From Halomonas korlensis (GTDB lineage Bacteria > Pseudomonadota > Gammaproteobacteria > Pseudomonadales > Halomonadaceae), in the NCBI RefSeq assembly GCF_900116705.1, contig NZ_FPBP01000019.1, positions 1-47,126 on the forward strand: a stretch of DNA of 47,126 bases, in the 5' to 3' direction. Of this stretch, positions 26,220 through 35,084 are shown one piece after another. Under the pieces are notes generated by a model. That model was not told where the DNA came from and made no database searches. It saw nothing but the letters and a program-made list of their open reading frames with translations. Position 1 is the first letter of the stretch. Every line of letters starts with the position of its first letter. The translations under genes were made by a program, and so were the position numbers.

Positions 26220-26819
26220 TCAGTGATGGGCCTCGTGGTCCTCGGGGTCGACGTCACTCTCGGGGGTGGCCTGCTGAAGCTGCTGACGTTGTTCGTCGGT
26301 CATCAGGTCATGCATGGCATTTTGCATGCGCACCCTCTCGGCCATCATCTCGCCGTGAAGCTCGGCCATCCGGCCGTGCAGGGCCTGGACCTTTTCGGGG
26401 TCGGGGCGCTCGCCGCGCATTTCCGTCATCAGGTCATCGCGCAGGTTCATCAGGCGTCCCATGCGCTCGAACTGGGCGGGGCGGTGCTCCTGCGTCAGCG
26501 CGCGCATCTCGTCGCGCTGCTCCGGGTCGAGCATCTCCTGCATCATGCCCATGCCAGCGCCTCCCATCATCGGGCAGGGCATCATTTCGCCACCCATCAT
26601 GCCTCTCATCATGCCTGGCCCCATGCCGCCTTGGCCGTCGCCCATCATTCCCCCCATCATGCCGGGATCCATACCGCCTTGGCCGCCGCTACCGCGCATC
26701 ATGTCGCTTCCCTGACCGGGCTGACTGTCAGGCATGCTCTGGGCGAGGGCGACGCCGCTCCCACTGGCACCGAGTGCCAGGGCGAGTCCGAGGGCGAGAG
26801 TATGCTTGCGAATTTCCAT
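26220..26819 (-). CDS. Spy/CpxP-like periplasmic protein with Met-rich N-terminus (copy 2)
   Basis: This 199-residue exported protein (signal peptide about 1-26, ending ALAQ) has a Met/Gly-rich part (about 36-88, including MMPCPMM) and a Spy-like helical part (LDPEQRDEMRALTQEHRPAQ, then LMTDEQRQQLQQ). It ends in an acidic His-rich tail, DHEAHH. It is clearly paralogous to 13999-14568. It is the first gene upstream of the P1B-ATPase in the leftward set, with AGGAG before ATG 26819. Confidence 0.85.
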   Translation of the reverse strand: MEIRKHTLALGLALALGASGSGVALAQSMPDSQPGQGSDMMRGSGGQGGMDPGMMGGMMGDGQGGMGPGMMRGMMGGEMMPCPMMGGAGMGMMQEMLDPEQRDEMRALTQEHRPAQFERMGRLMNLRDDLMTEMRGERPDPEKVQALHGRMAELHGEMMAERVRMQNAMHDLMTDEQRQQLQQATPESDVDPEDHEAHH

Positions 26820-26988
26820 GATCGTTCTCCTGGCGAACCATTGGGTCCATTCAGGACCTTTACTTACATTCTTTCCGCTATGTGTCGCACAGCGGTCAAC
26901 ATCGAAAACAGGTACCGACTCTTCCCCTTCAAGGCCTGACTACCCCTGTCTCCCCGGAGCCGGATGGTGATCCCTGTTCATCGCCTGG

Positions 26989-27447
26989 CTACATGTCCCG
27001 AGCCCGGTTGGTCTGCTGGGCCAGGCGCATCGACTCGTGTTCCTCAAGCTTCAAGAGTTCGCGAACGAGTTCGCGAGTCTCGGGGATTTCGGCCCGCCCT
27101 TCCAGGTAGCGATACAGCTCGATGACCTGGTCATGCAGCGAAAAGATGGTCCGGCAGATATCATCGAAGCTCATCTCGGCATAGGGTGAGCGACACACCT
27201 GGTGCGGAGCGATGGGGGCATGGGACAGGTAATCGTAGACCCAAGTGTGAAGGGCCTTCGGGTCGGCCTGTTTCTCGAAGCCGGCTACTGTTTGCTCCAG
27301 TGTCGCCTCGTGATCCGCAAGATACTCCAGTAACCACTTGGCACGGGCTTCCTCCTGCTGGGTGGCACAGTGCTTGAGGCACTCTGCCAGATGGCCATGC
27401 AGCTGCCGGGTCCAATCGATCAGGTCTTGAAAGGTCTCGATATTCAT
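26989..27447 (-). CDS. Helical ferritin-like protein of unknown function
   Basis: This 152-residue protein is predicted all-helical, with repeated Glu and His residues on helices (LLEYLADHEATLEQTVAGFE; LVRELLKLEEHESMRLAQQ). It resembles small four-helix bundle, hemerythrin- or ferritin-like proteins, so metal binding is possible. I do not recognise a named family with certainty. It lies within the leftward copper set between the Spy-like protein and the ICMT remnant. GGGAG precedes ATG 27447. Confidence 0.7.
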   Translation of the reverse strand: MNIETFQDLIDWTRQLHGHLAECLKHCATQQEEARAKWLLEYLADHEATLEQTVAGFEKQADPKALHTWVYDYLSHAPIAPHQVCRSPYAEMSFDDICRTIFSLHDQVIELYRYLEGRAEIPETRELVRELLKLEEHESMRLAQQTNRARDM

Positions 27448-27491
27448 CCAGTGCGCTCCCTTGAAGGCATGTGCTAACCGTATGTGTTGTG

Positions 27492-27504
27492 AACCGGACC
27501 GGTT
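27492..27504. promoter_or_regulatory. AACCGG-N-CCGGTT palindrome
   Basis: A perfect 6+6 palindrome with a single central base lies 45 bases upstream of the leftward helical protein gene, where an operator would lie. No promoter hexamers are clear and the binding protein is not known. Confidence 0.3.
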
Positions 27505-27514
27505 TCAGCTACGT

Positions 27515-27700
27515 CTCTCGTTCTCACGCGACAGCCTCCAGCCATAGAGGCCCTGAAACCATGTCTTGCACATGCTGTTGCGCATGGTGCCGGCAAGACT
27601 CAGTATCGAGGCAATCGACTCGCTCACGCGGTCCTCCCACAGCCGAAGGTGGCCGGGCCGGAGATAGCCTAAAAGCCATAGGCGGGTACGCCGTCACTCA
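27515..27700 (-). pseudogene. Remnant of an ICMT-like membrane methyltransferase gene
   Basis: ATG 27700 overlaps the end of the DUF2933 gene and has GAGGAGG upstream. It encodes MSDGVPAYGF and then a stop. This start matches the conserved N-terminus of isoprenylcysteine carboxyl methyltransferase-like proteins that normally follow DUF2933 genes in such loci. The rest of that gene, about 200 residues, is missing. A second open stretch in a shifted frame (RPGHLRLWEDRVSESIASIL to SRENERRS) reaches a stop near 27515 and may be from another lost gene. Confidence 0.55.
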
Positions 27701-27939
27701 TCGCGTCCTCCTCTATGGTCGTCATGCCCGCCATTACCTCCGTGGCCACCATGCCCGCCGTGCATGAACACATGCATCAGCGGACAGGCGAGCAGGATCA
27801 GCCAAGGCAGGGCACCAAGCATATGCACCTTGTGCTCCTCCCAGAGCAGGAAGCCCATTACCCCCAAGGCAAGTGCCGCCATGAGCCAGAAAGTGCCCTT
27901 GCTGGGCCCTCTGTCCAACCACCCCCTTTCGTCATTCAT
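27694..27939 (-). CDS. DUF2933-like small membrane protein (copy 2)
   Basis: This 81-residue protein has two hydrophobic helices (about 17-34 and 42-58), followed by HVFMHGGHGGHGGNGGHDDH, a His/Gly-rich tail that probably binds copper or silver. It is the first gene of the leftward set and lies about 160 bases downstream of a TTCAG direct repeat on the minus strand. GGGGAG precedes ATG 27939. Confidence 0.8.
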   Translation of the reverse strand: MNDERGWLDRGPSKGTFWLMAALALGVMGFLLWEEHKVHMLGALPWLILLACPLMHVFMHGGHGGHGGNGGHDDHRGGRDE

Positions 27940-28351
27940 GATCAGATCTCCCCCGGCGCAGGCGCAATGAATTCATCAACACCGACTGCGAGGCTGCGCT
28001 CATTAATGAATAGATATAACTGCTGCTAAGGGTCATGAAGTGCCATTGATTGATGCCTGAAATCGTACTTACGCCTTTTAGACCCTTGCCTAACTTAAAC
28101 ATAGGTGTAAAAGCTGAACTGAAGCTGAATTAGTCGGCTTCTATCCTGGCATTGGCTTTGTTGGTTCTTGACTATATTACGGTCGTCAGGATCGATGCTG
28201 GGGCTGGCTTGCCAGGAGTTAAACGACCATGAGGTCTTGTCGCGATACAACGCTTGACCCTTGGGTAACACGCAGGTTATAGGCTGAGAATACGTGGCGA
28301 TTATCGACCCATCCAGCATCTGCGGTACCTGGATCATTAGGAGGGATCAAC
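27940..28351. other. Regulatory intergenic region between divergent copper units
   Basis: The 412 bases contain the minus-strand TTCAG array at 28114-28129 with its promoter. No protein frame is convincing. The plus side leads to a permease remnant, whose ribosome site AGGAGGG lies at about 28339-28345. Confidence 0.55.
28098..28129 (-). promoter_or_regulatory. Candidate CopR direct-repeat operator for the leftward set
   Basis: Read on the minus strand, TTCAG at 28129-28125 and TTCAG at 28118-28114 have the 11-base period; a third TTCAG lies between them at 28123-28119. A TATGTT -10 box (28103-28098) begins 15 bases after the start of the last repeat, exactly as at copI. This would drive DUF2933 and the genes beyond it. 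Confidence 0.65.
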
Positions 28352-28654
28352 ATGCCGGACACGGACCGTTCGCCAGCCTAGCAGGAGAACAGTCTGTCGT
28401 TTGCCGTGGCCTTGGGCACCGGCGTGATGATCGGCGCAGGTATTTTCGCCTTGACGGGGCAGATGGCCGAGATGACGATTGAGCTCTTTCCCCTGAAGAC
28501 GAAAGATTATTCCTTGGCGGCTGCCGCCCGGCCCGCGCTGGGACAGGCCGCCGTCTGGTTCACGCTCATCCTGCTCGGCGAAGGGTTATTCCTGTCGCGT
28601 CGCGAGCCGCCTGATGAGTCGACTGGCGATAACGAACATTCGCACTCACACTGA
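28352..28654 (+). pseudogene. Amino-acid permease remnant with in-frame amber stop
   Basis: ATG 28352 follows a strong AGGAGGG site. Nine codons are followed by TAG at 28379. The same frame then continues as ENSLSFAVALGTGVMIGAGI and FALTGQMAE, the first membrane helix of an APC-family amino-acid permease. After about 30 residues it changes to unrelated sequence (YSLAAAARPALGQAAVWF) and ends in NEHSHSH. The stop and the missing 300 or more residues show a non-functional composite. Confidence 0.7.
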
Positions 28655-28754
28655 TTTGTCCGGGAGACACCTTCCGGACCTCAAGTCCTTCGGTGAGTGG
28701 ATCGATTGGCGCAGTTTCGCGAGCCTCTGGCTCGGTCGACAGGGAGCATGAACG

Positions 28755-31073
28755 ATGCCGGATAGCCATTCCCACCACATGGTCAAGGACCCGGTCTGCG
28801 GGATGGACGTCGACCCGCACGCGACCGAGCACCGCGCTACCCACGCGAACAAGACCTGGTACTTCTGCTCCGCGAAGTGCCGGGAGAAGTTCGAGGCGGA
28901 CCCCGAGGCCTACATGGGCGATAAGCCACCGGCCGAATCGGCGCCACCAGGGACGATCTACACCTGTCCGATGCATCCCGAGGTCCGCCAGGAGGGCCCC
29001 GGCGACTGTCCGATCTGCGGCATGGCTCTGGAGCCCGAGACGGTCTCCGCCGACACCGGGCCCTCGCAAGAATTGCAGGACATGACGCGGCGCTTCTGGA
29101 TTGGCCTGGTGCTGACCCTGCCGGTACTGGTGCTGGAGATGGGTGGTCATCTGGTCGGGCTTGATCATCTGATCGCCCCGCAGGTCTCGAACTGGGTTCA
29201 GCTACTGCTCGCCACGCCGGTGGTCGTCTGGGCCGGTGCGCCCTTCTTCGTGCGCGGCTGGCGCTCCATCGTGCGGCGCAGCCTCAACATGTTCACCCTG
29301 ATCGCCATCGGCACCGGCGCGGCGCTGGTCTACAGCCTGCTGGCAACGATCGTGCCGGGCATCTTCCCCGAAACCTTCCGCCAGGCCGACGGCTCGGTGG
29401 CCGTCTACTTCGAGGCCGCGGCGGTGATCGTGGTACTCGTGCTGCTGGGGCAGGTCCTGGAGTTGCGGGCCCGGGAGAAGACCTCCGGGGCGATCCGTGC
29501 GCTGCTTGACCTGGCCCCGGCCACCGCGCGTCGCCTCGACGACCAGGGGCAGGAAGAAGAGGTCTCCCTCGACCAGGTTCAGGTCGGCGATCGCCTGCGC
29601 GTGCGCCCCGGCGACAAGGTGCCGTTGGACGGCGAGGTGCTGGAGGGGCGCTCCAACGTCGACGAGTCGATGGTCACCGGTGAGCCACTGGCGGTGCGCA
29701 AGGAAGCCGGCGCCGGCGTGATCGGCGGCAGTATCAATGGCCAGGGGTCGTTCATCATGCGTGCCGACAAGGTAGGCCGCGACACCATGCTGTCGCAGAT
29801 CGTCCAGATGGTCGCCAGCGCCCAGCGCAGCCGGGCGCCTATCCAGGGGCTGGCCGACAAGGTGGCCGGCGTCTTCGTGCCGGTGGTGATCCTGGTGGCC
29901 GTGGTGGCCTTCATCGCCTGGTCGCTGTGGGGGCCGGCACCGCCCATGGCCTTCGGCCTGATCGCCGCGGTCAGCGTGCTGATCATCGCCTGCCCCTGCG
30001 CCCTGGGCCTGGCGACGCCGATGTCGATCATGGTCGGCGTGGGACGGGGTGCCCAGGCCGGCGTGCTGATCCGCGACGCCGAGGCCCTGGAGCGCCTGGA
30101 GAAGGTCGACACCGTGGTCGTCGACAAGACCGGCACCCTGACGGAGGGCAAGCCTCGGGTGACCGAGCTGCGGCCGGCGGAAGGCTTCGATGAGGCAGAA
30201 CTGCTGCGGTTGGCCGCAGGACTGGAGCGCGGCAGCGAGCATCCCCTGGCGCAGGCGATCGTCGACAAGGCCAAGGAAGAGGGCGTGACGCTCTCGGAGG
30301 CCACGGAGTTCGACGCCCCCAACGGTAAGGGCGTGACGGGCCGGGTCGACGGTCATCGCGTCGCGCTCGGCAATCGCCTGCTGATGGAGAGCGAGCAGGT
30401 GGAGCTCGCCGAACAGGCCGAGGCGGCTGAGGAGCTGCGGGGCGACGGCGCCACGGTAATCTTCGCCGCCGTGGATGGTCGCCTGGCCGGCCTGCTGGCC
30501 ATTGCCGACCCGGTCAAGGAAACCACCGGCGAGGCCATCCGCGCCCTGCAGGCGGACGGCATCCGGGTCGTTATGCTCACCGGCGACAACCGCACCTCCG
30601 CCGAGGCGGTGGCACGGCGGCTGAACATCGACGAGGTGGAGGCCGAGGTGTTGCCCCAGGACAAGGGACGCGTGGTGCAGCGCCTGCGCGACGAAGGACG
30701 CGTGGTGGTAATGGCCGGCGACGGCGTCAACGACGCCCCCGCCCTGGCGATCGCCGACGTGGGCATTGCCATGGGCACCGGCACCGACGTGGCCATCGAG
30801 AGCGCCGGCGTGACCCTGTTGCGTGGCGATCTGATGGGTATCGTCGAGGCGCATCGCCTATCGCGGGCGACCATGCGCAACATCCGCCAGAACCTGTTCT
30901 TCGCATTCGTCTACAACGCCGCGGGGGTGCCGATCGCCGCCGGCATCCTCTATCCCTTCACCGGCATGCTGTTGTCACCGATCATCGCCGCCGCGGCGAT
31001 GTCCCTCTCCTCGGTCAGCGTGATCGCCAATGCGCTGCGACTGCGAATGGTGGCGCTTAATTTCGAAAAATGA
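28755..31073 (+). CDS. Copper P1B-type ATPase with YHS and heavy-metal-binding N-domains
   Basis: This 772-residue pump has no HMA domain. Its N-terminus carries a YHS domain ([11 protein letters not shown] to [18 protein letters not shown], residues 11-54) and a heavy-metal-binding motif ([22 protein letters not shown], about 69-90). The core has [32 protein letters not shown] and [11 protein letters not shown]. Metal-helix residues YNAAGVP and [15 protein letters not shown] fit Cu(I)/Ag(I) export. It is the last gene of the island; ten bases after its stop the sequence becomes the broken sdaA stub. Confidence 0.94.
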   Translation: MPDSHSHHMVKDPVCGMDVDPHATEHRATHANKTWYFCSAKCREKFEADPEAYMGDKPPAESAPPGTIYTCPMHPEVRQEGPGDCPICGMALEPETVSADTGPSQELQDMTRRFWIGLVLTLPVLVLEMGGHLVGLDHLIAPQVSNWVQLLLATPVVVWAGAPFFVRGWRSIVRRSLNMFTLIAIGTGAALVYSLLATIVPGIFPETFRQADGSVAVYFEAAAVIVVLVLLGQVLELRAREKTSGAIRALLDLAPATARRLDDQGQEEEVSLDQVQVGDRLRVRPGDKVPLDGEVLEGRSNVDESMVTGEPLAVRKEAGAGVIGGSINGQGSFIMRADKVGRDTMLSQIVQMVASAQRSRAPIQGLADKVAGVFVPVVILVAVVAFIAWSLWGPAPPMAFGLIAAVSVLIIACPCALGLATPMSIMVGVGRGAQAGVLIRDAEALERLEKVDTVVVDKTGTLTEGKPRVTELRPAEGFDEAELLRLAAGLERGSEHPLAQAIVDKAKEEGVTLSEATEFDAPNGKGVTGRVDGHRVALGNRLLMESEQVELAEQAEAAEELRGDGATVIFAAVDGRLAGLLAIADPVKETTGEAIRALQADGIRVVMLTGDNRTSAEAVARRLNIDEVEAEVLPQDKGRVVQRLRDEGRVVVMAGDGVNDAPALAIADVGIAMGTGTDVAIESAGVTLLRGDLMGIVEAHRLSRATMRNIRQNLFFAFVYNAAGVPIAAGILYPFTGMLLSPIIAAAAMSLSSVSVIANALRLRMVALNFEK

Positions 31074-31075
31074 AG

Positions 31076-31161
31076 CGGTGGGTGGCCCGCATAGGGCCCA
31101 GAGTGTGCGAGTTCGAGGGCCCCAAGTTGGCCTTTAACAAGTCGAAGACGCTGACGAACAT
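31076..31161 (-). pseudogene. 5' stub of a second L-serine dehydratase gene
   Basis: On the minus strand, ATG 31161 lies four bases after the sstT stop and has AAAGGGTGA upstream. It encodes MFVSVFDLLKANLGPSNSHT then LGPMRATH, clearly the start of a SdaA-type protein (compare [20 protein letters not shown] of the intact gene at 34114). Homology ends near 31076, next to the copper ATPase stop. So an sstT-sdaA operon was cut here. Confidence 0.85.
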
Positions 31162-31165
31162 GGAA

Positions 31166-32410
31166 TCACCCTTTGCTCGCGTAAGCGGCGGCCTGACGCT
31201 TTTCTGCAGCACGGCAGGCGGCCGCGGTAAACAGCACGTCGGTGGAGGAGTTTAGCGCCGTCTCGGTGGAGTCCTGCACCACGCTGATTACGAAGCCGAT
31301 CGCCACCACCTGCATCGCCACGTCGGTGGAGATGCCGAACAGGCTGGCTGCCATGGGAATCAGCAGCAGCGAACCACCGGCCACGCCCGAGACGCCACAG
31401 GCGGCCAGCGCCGAGACCACGCACAGCAATATGGCGGTGGGGAAGTCGACACTGATGCCCAGGGTGTTGGCCGCGGCCAGGGTGATCACCGAGATGGTGA
31501 TCGCCGCGCCGGCCATGTTGATGGTGGCGCCCAGCGGAATGGAGATGGCATAGGTGTCGGGGTCGAGATCGAGGCGCTCGCACAGCGCCATGTTGACCGG
31601 GATATTGGCCGCCGAGCTGCGGGTGAAGAAGGCGGTGATGGCACTGCCGCGCAGGCAGGTGAAGACCAGCGGGTAGGGGTTGCGGCGGGTCTGCCAGAAG
31701 ACGATCAGCGGATTGGTGACCAGCGCCACGAACAGCATGCAGCCGACGATCACACCCAGCAGTCGGCCATACTCGAGCAGTGCGCCCAGTCCGGCTTCCG
31801 CCAGGGTATTGGCGACCAGACCGAAGATGCCCAGCGGGGCGAAGCGGATGACTACGCGGACGATACCGGAGATGGCTTCGGAGAGGTCGTTGAGCGCGCC
31901 GCGGGTAGTCTCGCTGGCGTGGCGCAGCATCAGACCGAGGCCGATGGCCCAGGCCAGGATGGCGGTGAAATTCGCCTCCATCAGCGCGGTGACCGGGTTA
32001 GCAACAGCATTGAGCAGCAGGTTGCGCAGGATCTCCAGAATGCCGCCCGGGGGATTGCCGCTAACCTCCGGCATGTCCAGCGTCAACGTTGTCGGGAAGG
32101 CAAAGCTCGCCACCACGGCGACCAGCGCCGCCACCAGGGTTCCGATCACGTAGAGTAGCAGCACGCCGCGAATATGCGTCGGCTGTCCCTGGCGGTGGCC
32201 AGCGATGGCGGCCGCCACCAGCACGAAGACCAAGATGGGGGCCACTGCCTTGAGGGCCGAGACGAACAGCTCCCCGAGCAGCGAGACCGACACGGCGGCC
32301 CCGGGCGCAAGGACGGCGAGCAGGATACCGCAAACGATGCCGATAGCGATCTGAGTGATCAGGCCCAGACGCAACAGCGGGCCGAAGAGGGCGTTAAGCG
32401 TAGAAGTCAT
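31166..32410 (-). CDS. sstT: Serine/threonine:Na+ symporter SstT
   Basis: This 414-residue membrane protein of the dicarboxylate/amino acid:cation symporter family has about eight membrane helices and two re-entrant loops. Clear SstT-type signatures are [20 protein letters not shown], the [13 protein letters not shown] motif for sodium and substrate, and [20 protein letters not shown] near the end. It imports serine and threonine. The intact operon would have continued with a serine dehydratase; only its stub remains. A leader hairpin precedes it. Confidence 0.95.
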   Translation of the reverse strand: MTSTLNALFGPLLRLGLITQIAIGIVCGILLAVLAPGAAVSVSLLGELFVSALKAVAPILVFVLVAAAIAGHRQGQPTHIRGVLLLYVIGTLVAALVAVVASFAFPTTLTLDMPEVSGNPPGGILEILRNLLLNAVANPVTALMEANFTAILAWAIGLGLMLRHASETTRGALNDLSEAISGIVRVVIRFAPLGIFGLVANTLAEAGLGALLEYGRLLGVIVGCMLFVALVTNPLIVFWQTRRNPYPLVFTCLRGSAITAFFTRSSAANIPVNMALCERLDLDPDTYAISIPLGATINMAGAAITISVITLAAANTLGISVDFPTAILLCVVSALAACGVSGVAGGSLLLIPMAASLFGISTDVAMQVVAIGFVISVVQDSTETALNSSTDVLFTAAACRAAEKRQAAAYASKG

Positions 32411-32435
32411 CGAGGAACTCTCTCAGTTAATGAGC

Positions 32436-32463
32436 AGCCCCAACTGGTTCAACAGTTAGGGCT
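32436..32463. terminator. Hairpin upstream of sstT
   Basis: AGCCC (32436-32440) plus AACTG (32442-32446) pair with CAGTT (32453-32457) plus GGGCT (32459-32463), with one mismatch and a six-base loop. It is followed on the plus strand by TATTTAAAT. On the minus strand it lies in the sstT leader, after the HutC remnant, and may end leftward transcripts from the sdaA operon. Confidence 0.45.
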
Positions 32464-32530
32464 TATTTAAATCAACGCCGCCCTCGTCACCCAAACATCA
32501 CCATCGGCGGAACAAATGTCAGGTCCGTCA

Positions 32531-32719
32531 CTAGCCCTTGTTGGGCGTGTAACGCGCAAAATCGGTATCGGAATAATACGGGACCCAGCGCGGATTGACG
32601 AAGCGCCTTTCGAGCTGGATGGGTACGTCATTTTCGAGATGAAGGATCAGGGTGTGGAAGACCCGGCTGCCGAGCCGGACGCCCAGGCGCGGCGCCATGT
32701 CAGCATCACTTCGAGCCAC
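32531..32719 (-). pseudogene. Remnant of hutC (histidine-utilisation repressor)
   Basis: This minus-strand stretch encodes [20 protein letters not shown] followed by [21 protein letters not shown], a piece of the UTRA effector domain of HutC (GntR family). The N-terminal winged helix is missing and the C-terminal end is cut after TPNKG. About 60 of some 240 residues remain. It lies between sdaA and sstT, marking another old junction. Confidence 0.75.
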
Positions 32720-32734
32720 CTTTTATCGGCTTCC

Positions 32735-34114
32735 TCAGCACTCGATGGCATTGACCGCCAGCCCGCCGCGGGAGGTCTCCTTGTACTTGTCCTGCATGTC
32801 GGCCCCGGTATCGCGCATGGTGCGGATCACCTTGTCGAGTGAAATAAAGTGCTCGCCGTCGCCGCGCAGCGCCATCTGCGCGGCGTTGATCGCCTTCACC
32901 GAGGCGATGGCGTTGCGCTCGATGCAGGGCACCTGAACGAGGCCACCCACCGGGTCGCAGGTCAGCCCCAGGTTGTGCTCCAGGCCGATCTCGGCGGCGT
33001 TTTCCACCTGACCCACGCTGCCGCCCATCAGCTCGGCGAGGCCGGCGGCGGCCATGGCGCAGGCCGAGCCGACCTCGCCCTGGCAGCCCACCTCGGCGCC
33101 AGAGATCGAGGCGTTCTTCTTGCACAGCACCCCCACGGCGCCGGCGGTGAGCAGGTAAACCACCACGTCGCGCTCGCTGGCGCCACGACGGAACTGCATG
33201 TAGTAGTGCAGCACCGCGGGGATGATGCCCGCCGCGCCGTTGGTGGGCGCGGTGACCATGCGCCCGCCGGCGGCGTTCTCCTCGTTGACCGCCAGGGCGT
33301 AGAGGTTGACCCAGTCCATGGCCGACATCGTCGAGGCGATCAGCGAGTGGTCGTCCTCGCTGGCCAGCATGCGCTGGTACAGCGACTTGGCGCGACGCCT
33401 GACGTTGAGCCCGCCGGGCAATACGCCTTCGGCTTCCATGCCCTGCCTGACGCAGTCCTGCATCGCCGCCCAGATCGTCAGCAGGCCCTGGCGGATCTCG
33501 GCTTCGCTGCGCCACGTCTTCTCGTTTTCCAGCATCAGCTCGCTGATGCGCAGGCCGCTCTCCCGGCACATGCGCATCAGCTCGTCACCGGTCTGGAAAT
33601 CGTAGGGCAACTGGCTGGCATCGGTATCGAGCTCACCGCAACCAGCCTGGGCCTCGTCGATGACGAAGCCGCCGCCCACCGAGTAGTAGGTGTTGCGGTA
33701 GCGCTCGCCGTCGTCGTCGTAGGCGATCAGGCGCATGGCGTTGGGGTGGTGCGGCAGGCTCTCCTCGTGCAACTGCATGTCGCGCGCCCAGCGGAAGGGG
33801 ATCGCGTGGTCACCCGCCAGCCGCAGCGAATCGGACGCGCGCAGGGCATCGATGGCGGGGCCGATGATCGCCGGGTCGATGCCGTCGGGCCGCTCGCCCA
33901 TCAGGCCCATGATCACCGCCCGATCGGTACCATGGCCGATCCCCGTCGCCGACAGCGAACCGAAGAGCTGGACCTCGACGCGGGTGATGCGCGCGAGCAG
34001 GTCGCGCGCCGTTAACTCGCCGAGGAAGTCGAAGGCGGCCCGCATGGGGCCAACGGTGTGCGAGCTCGAGGGCCCGACACCGATCTTGAACAATTCGAAA
34101 ACGCTGATTGGCAT
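32735..34114 (-). CDS. sdaA: L-serine dehydratase (iron-sulfur type)
   Basis: This 459-residue enzyme deaminates serine to pyruvate and ammonia. It has the SDH beta domain ([20 protein letters not shown]) and the alpha domain; the 4Fe-4S cysteines are in [19 protein letters not shown] and [11 protein letters not shown] 34114 is selected for the family start MPISVFE and a GGTGGGAA site. It is the last gene of the betaine operon and gives pyruvate from the serine made by GlyA. The gap to purU is 37 bases. Confidence 0.94.
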   Translation of the reverse strand: MPISVFELFKIGVGPSSSHTVGPMRAAFDFLGELTARDLLARITRVEVQLFGSLSATGIGHGTDRAVIMGLMGERPDGIDPAIIGPAIDALRASDSLRLAGDHAIPFRWARDMQLHEESLPHHPNAMRLIAYDDDGERYRNTYYSVGGGFVIDEAQAGCGELDTDASQLPYDFQTGDELMRMCRESGLRISELMLENEKTWRSEAEIRQGLLTIWAAMQDCVRQGMEAEGVLPGGLNVRRRAKSLYQRMLASEDDHSLIASTMSAMDWVNLYALAVNEENAAGGRMVTAPTNGAAGIIPAVLHYYMQFRRGASERDVVVYLLTAGAVGVLCKKNASISGAEVGCQGEVGSACAMAAAGLAELMGGSVGQVENAAEIGLEHNLGLTCDPVGGLVQVPCIERNAIASVKAINAAQMALRGDGEHFISLDKVIRTMRDTGADMQDKYKETSRGGLAVNAIEC

Positions 34115-34151
34115 GCTTCCCACCCTTGCAGAATATTTGTCGTTGTCTGTG

Positions 34152-35018
34152 TTAGCGATCGAAGACCACCGTGCGCCTGGCATGCAGGAAGACGCGGCGC
34201 TCCACGTGCAGGGCGACGGCCCGGGCCAGTGTCAAGCACTCGATATCGCGGCCCTTGGCCACCAGGTCTTCCGGGTAGTCGGTGTGGCCAACCGGCTCGA
34301 CGCCCTGGGTGATGATCGGCCCCTCGTCCAGGTCGTCGTTGATGTAGTGGGCCGTCGCGCCGACCAGCTTGACGCCCTTGTCGTAGGCCTGGTGGTAGGG
34401 CTTGGCCCCCTTGAAGCCCGGCAGCAGCGAGTGGTGGATATTGATGGCGCGGCCACTGAGTCGCTCGCACATCCCGCTGGACAGCACTTGCATGTAGCGG
34501 GCCAGGATCACCAGCTCGGCGCCGGTTTCCTCGATCACCCGAGCGACCTGCGCCTCTTGCTCGAGCTTGGTCTCCGGCGTAATCGGGAAATGGTGATAGG
34601 GAAGGTCGTGCCATTCCGCCAGCGGTGCCAGGTCCGGGTGGTTGGAGACGATGGCGCGGATATCGATCGGCAACTGGCCGACGCGATAGCGGTAGAGCAG
34701 ATCGTTGAGGCAGTGATCGGCCTTCGACACCATGATCACCACCGGCATGCGCCGCCCCGGCGGGGTCAGCTCGAAGCGCATCGCGAACTCGGCGGCTCGC
34801 TCGGCGAAGCCGGCCTCGAAGGCGTCGGCGTCAAAGCCGTCTGCCTCGGGCCGGAACTCGGTGCGGATAAAAAAACCACCGTTAAGCCGGTCATCGAAGG
34901 AGTGCTGCTCGGTGATATAGCAGCGCTGCTCCTTGAGAAAGCGCGTCACCACGTCCACGGTGCCGAGCCGGCTCGGACACTGGGCCGCCAGGATCCAGCG
35001 GTTGTTGTTGTCTTGCAT
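34152..35018 (-). CDS. purU: Formyltetrahydrofolate deformylase
   Basis: This 288-residue protein has an N-terminal ACT domain (about 6-85) and a formyltransferase domain with [19 protein letters not shown] and [11 protein letters not shown], containing the catalytic Asn, His and Asp. It hydrolyses 10-formyl-THF to formate and THF. In this operon it would recycle the one-carbon units loaded on folate by sarcosine oxidase, releasing formate. Confidence 0.95.
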   Translation of the reverse strand: MQDNNNRWILAAQCPSRLGTVDVVTRFLKEQRCYITEQHSFDDRLNGGFFIRTEFRPEADGFDADAFEAGFAERAAEFAMRFELTPPGRRMPVVIMVSKADHCLNDLLYRYRVGQLPIDIRAIVSNHPDLAPLAEWHDLPYHHFPITPETKLEQEAQVARVIEETGAELVILARYMQVLSSGMCERLSGRAINIHHSLLPGFKGAKPYHQAYDKGVKLVGATAHYINDDLDEGPIITQGVEPVGHTDYPEDLVAKGRDIECLTLARAVALHVERRVFLHARRTVVFDR

Positions 35019-35084
35019 GATGTGTCTCTCCTGGACGGGACCGGCGGCTGCCGGCCCCCCTCTCTCCTGTCAAGCCATCTGCTG

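Noticed and set aside
27471..27767. A plus-strand frame of 98 codons with a CTCCCAWC stretch
   Set aside because: It runs across the ICMT remnant and DUF2933 end on the other strand, with no ribosome site and no family likeness.
28095..28337. An 80-codon minus-strand frame in the gap before the permease stub
   Set aside because: It covers the TTCAG operator array and has no ribosome site or known pattern.
29202..30854. A 550-codon minus-strand frame opposite the YHS-type ATPase
   Set aside because: It is a shadow frame rich in His/Gln/Gly with no recognisable motif.
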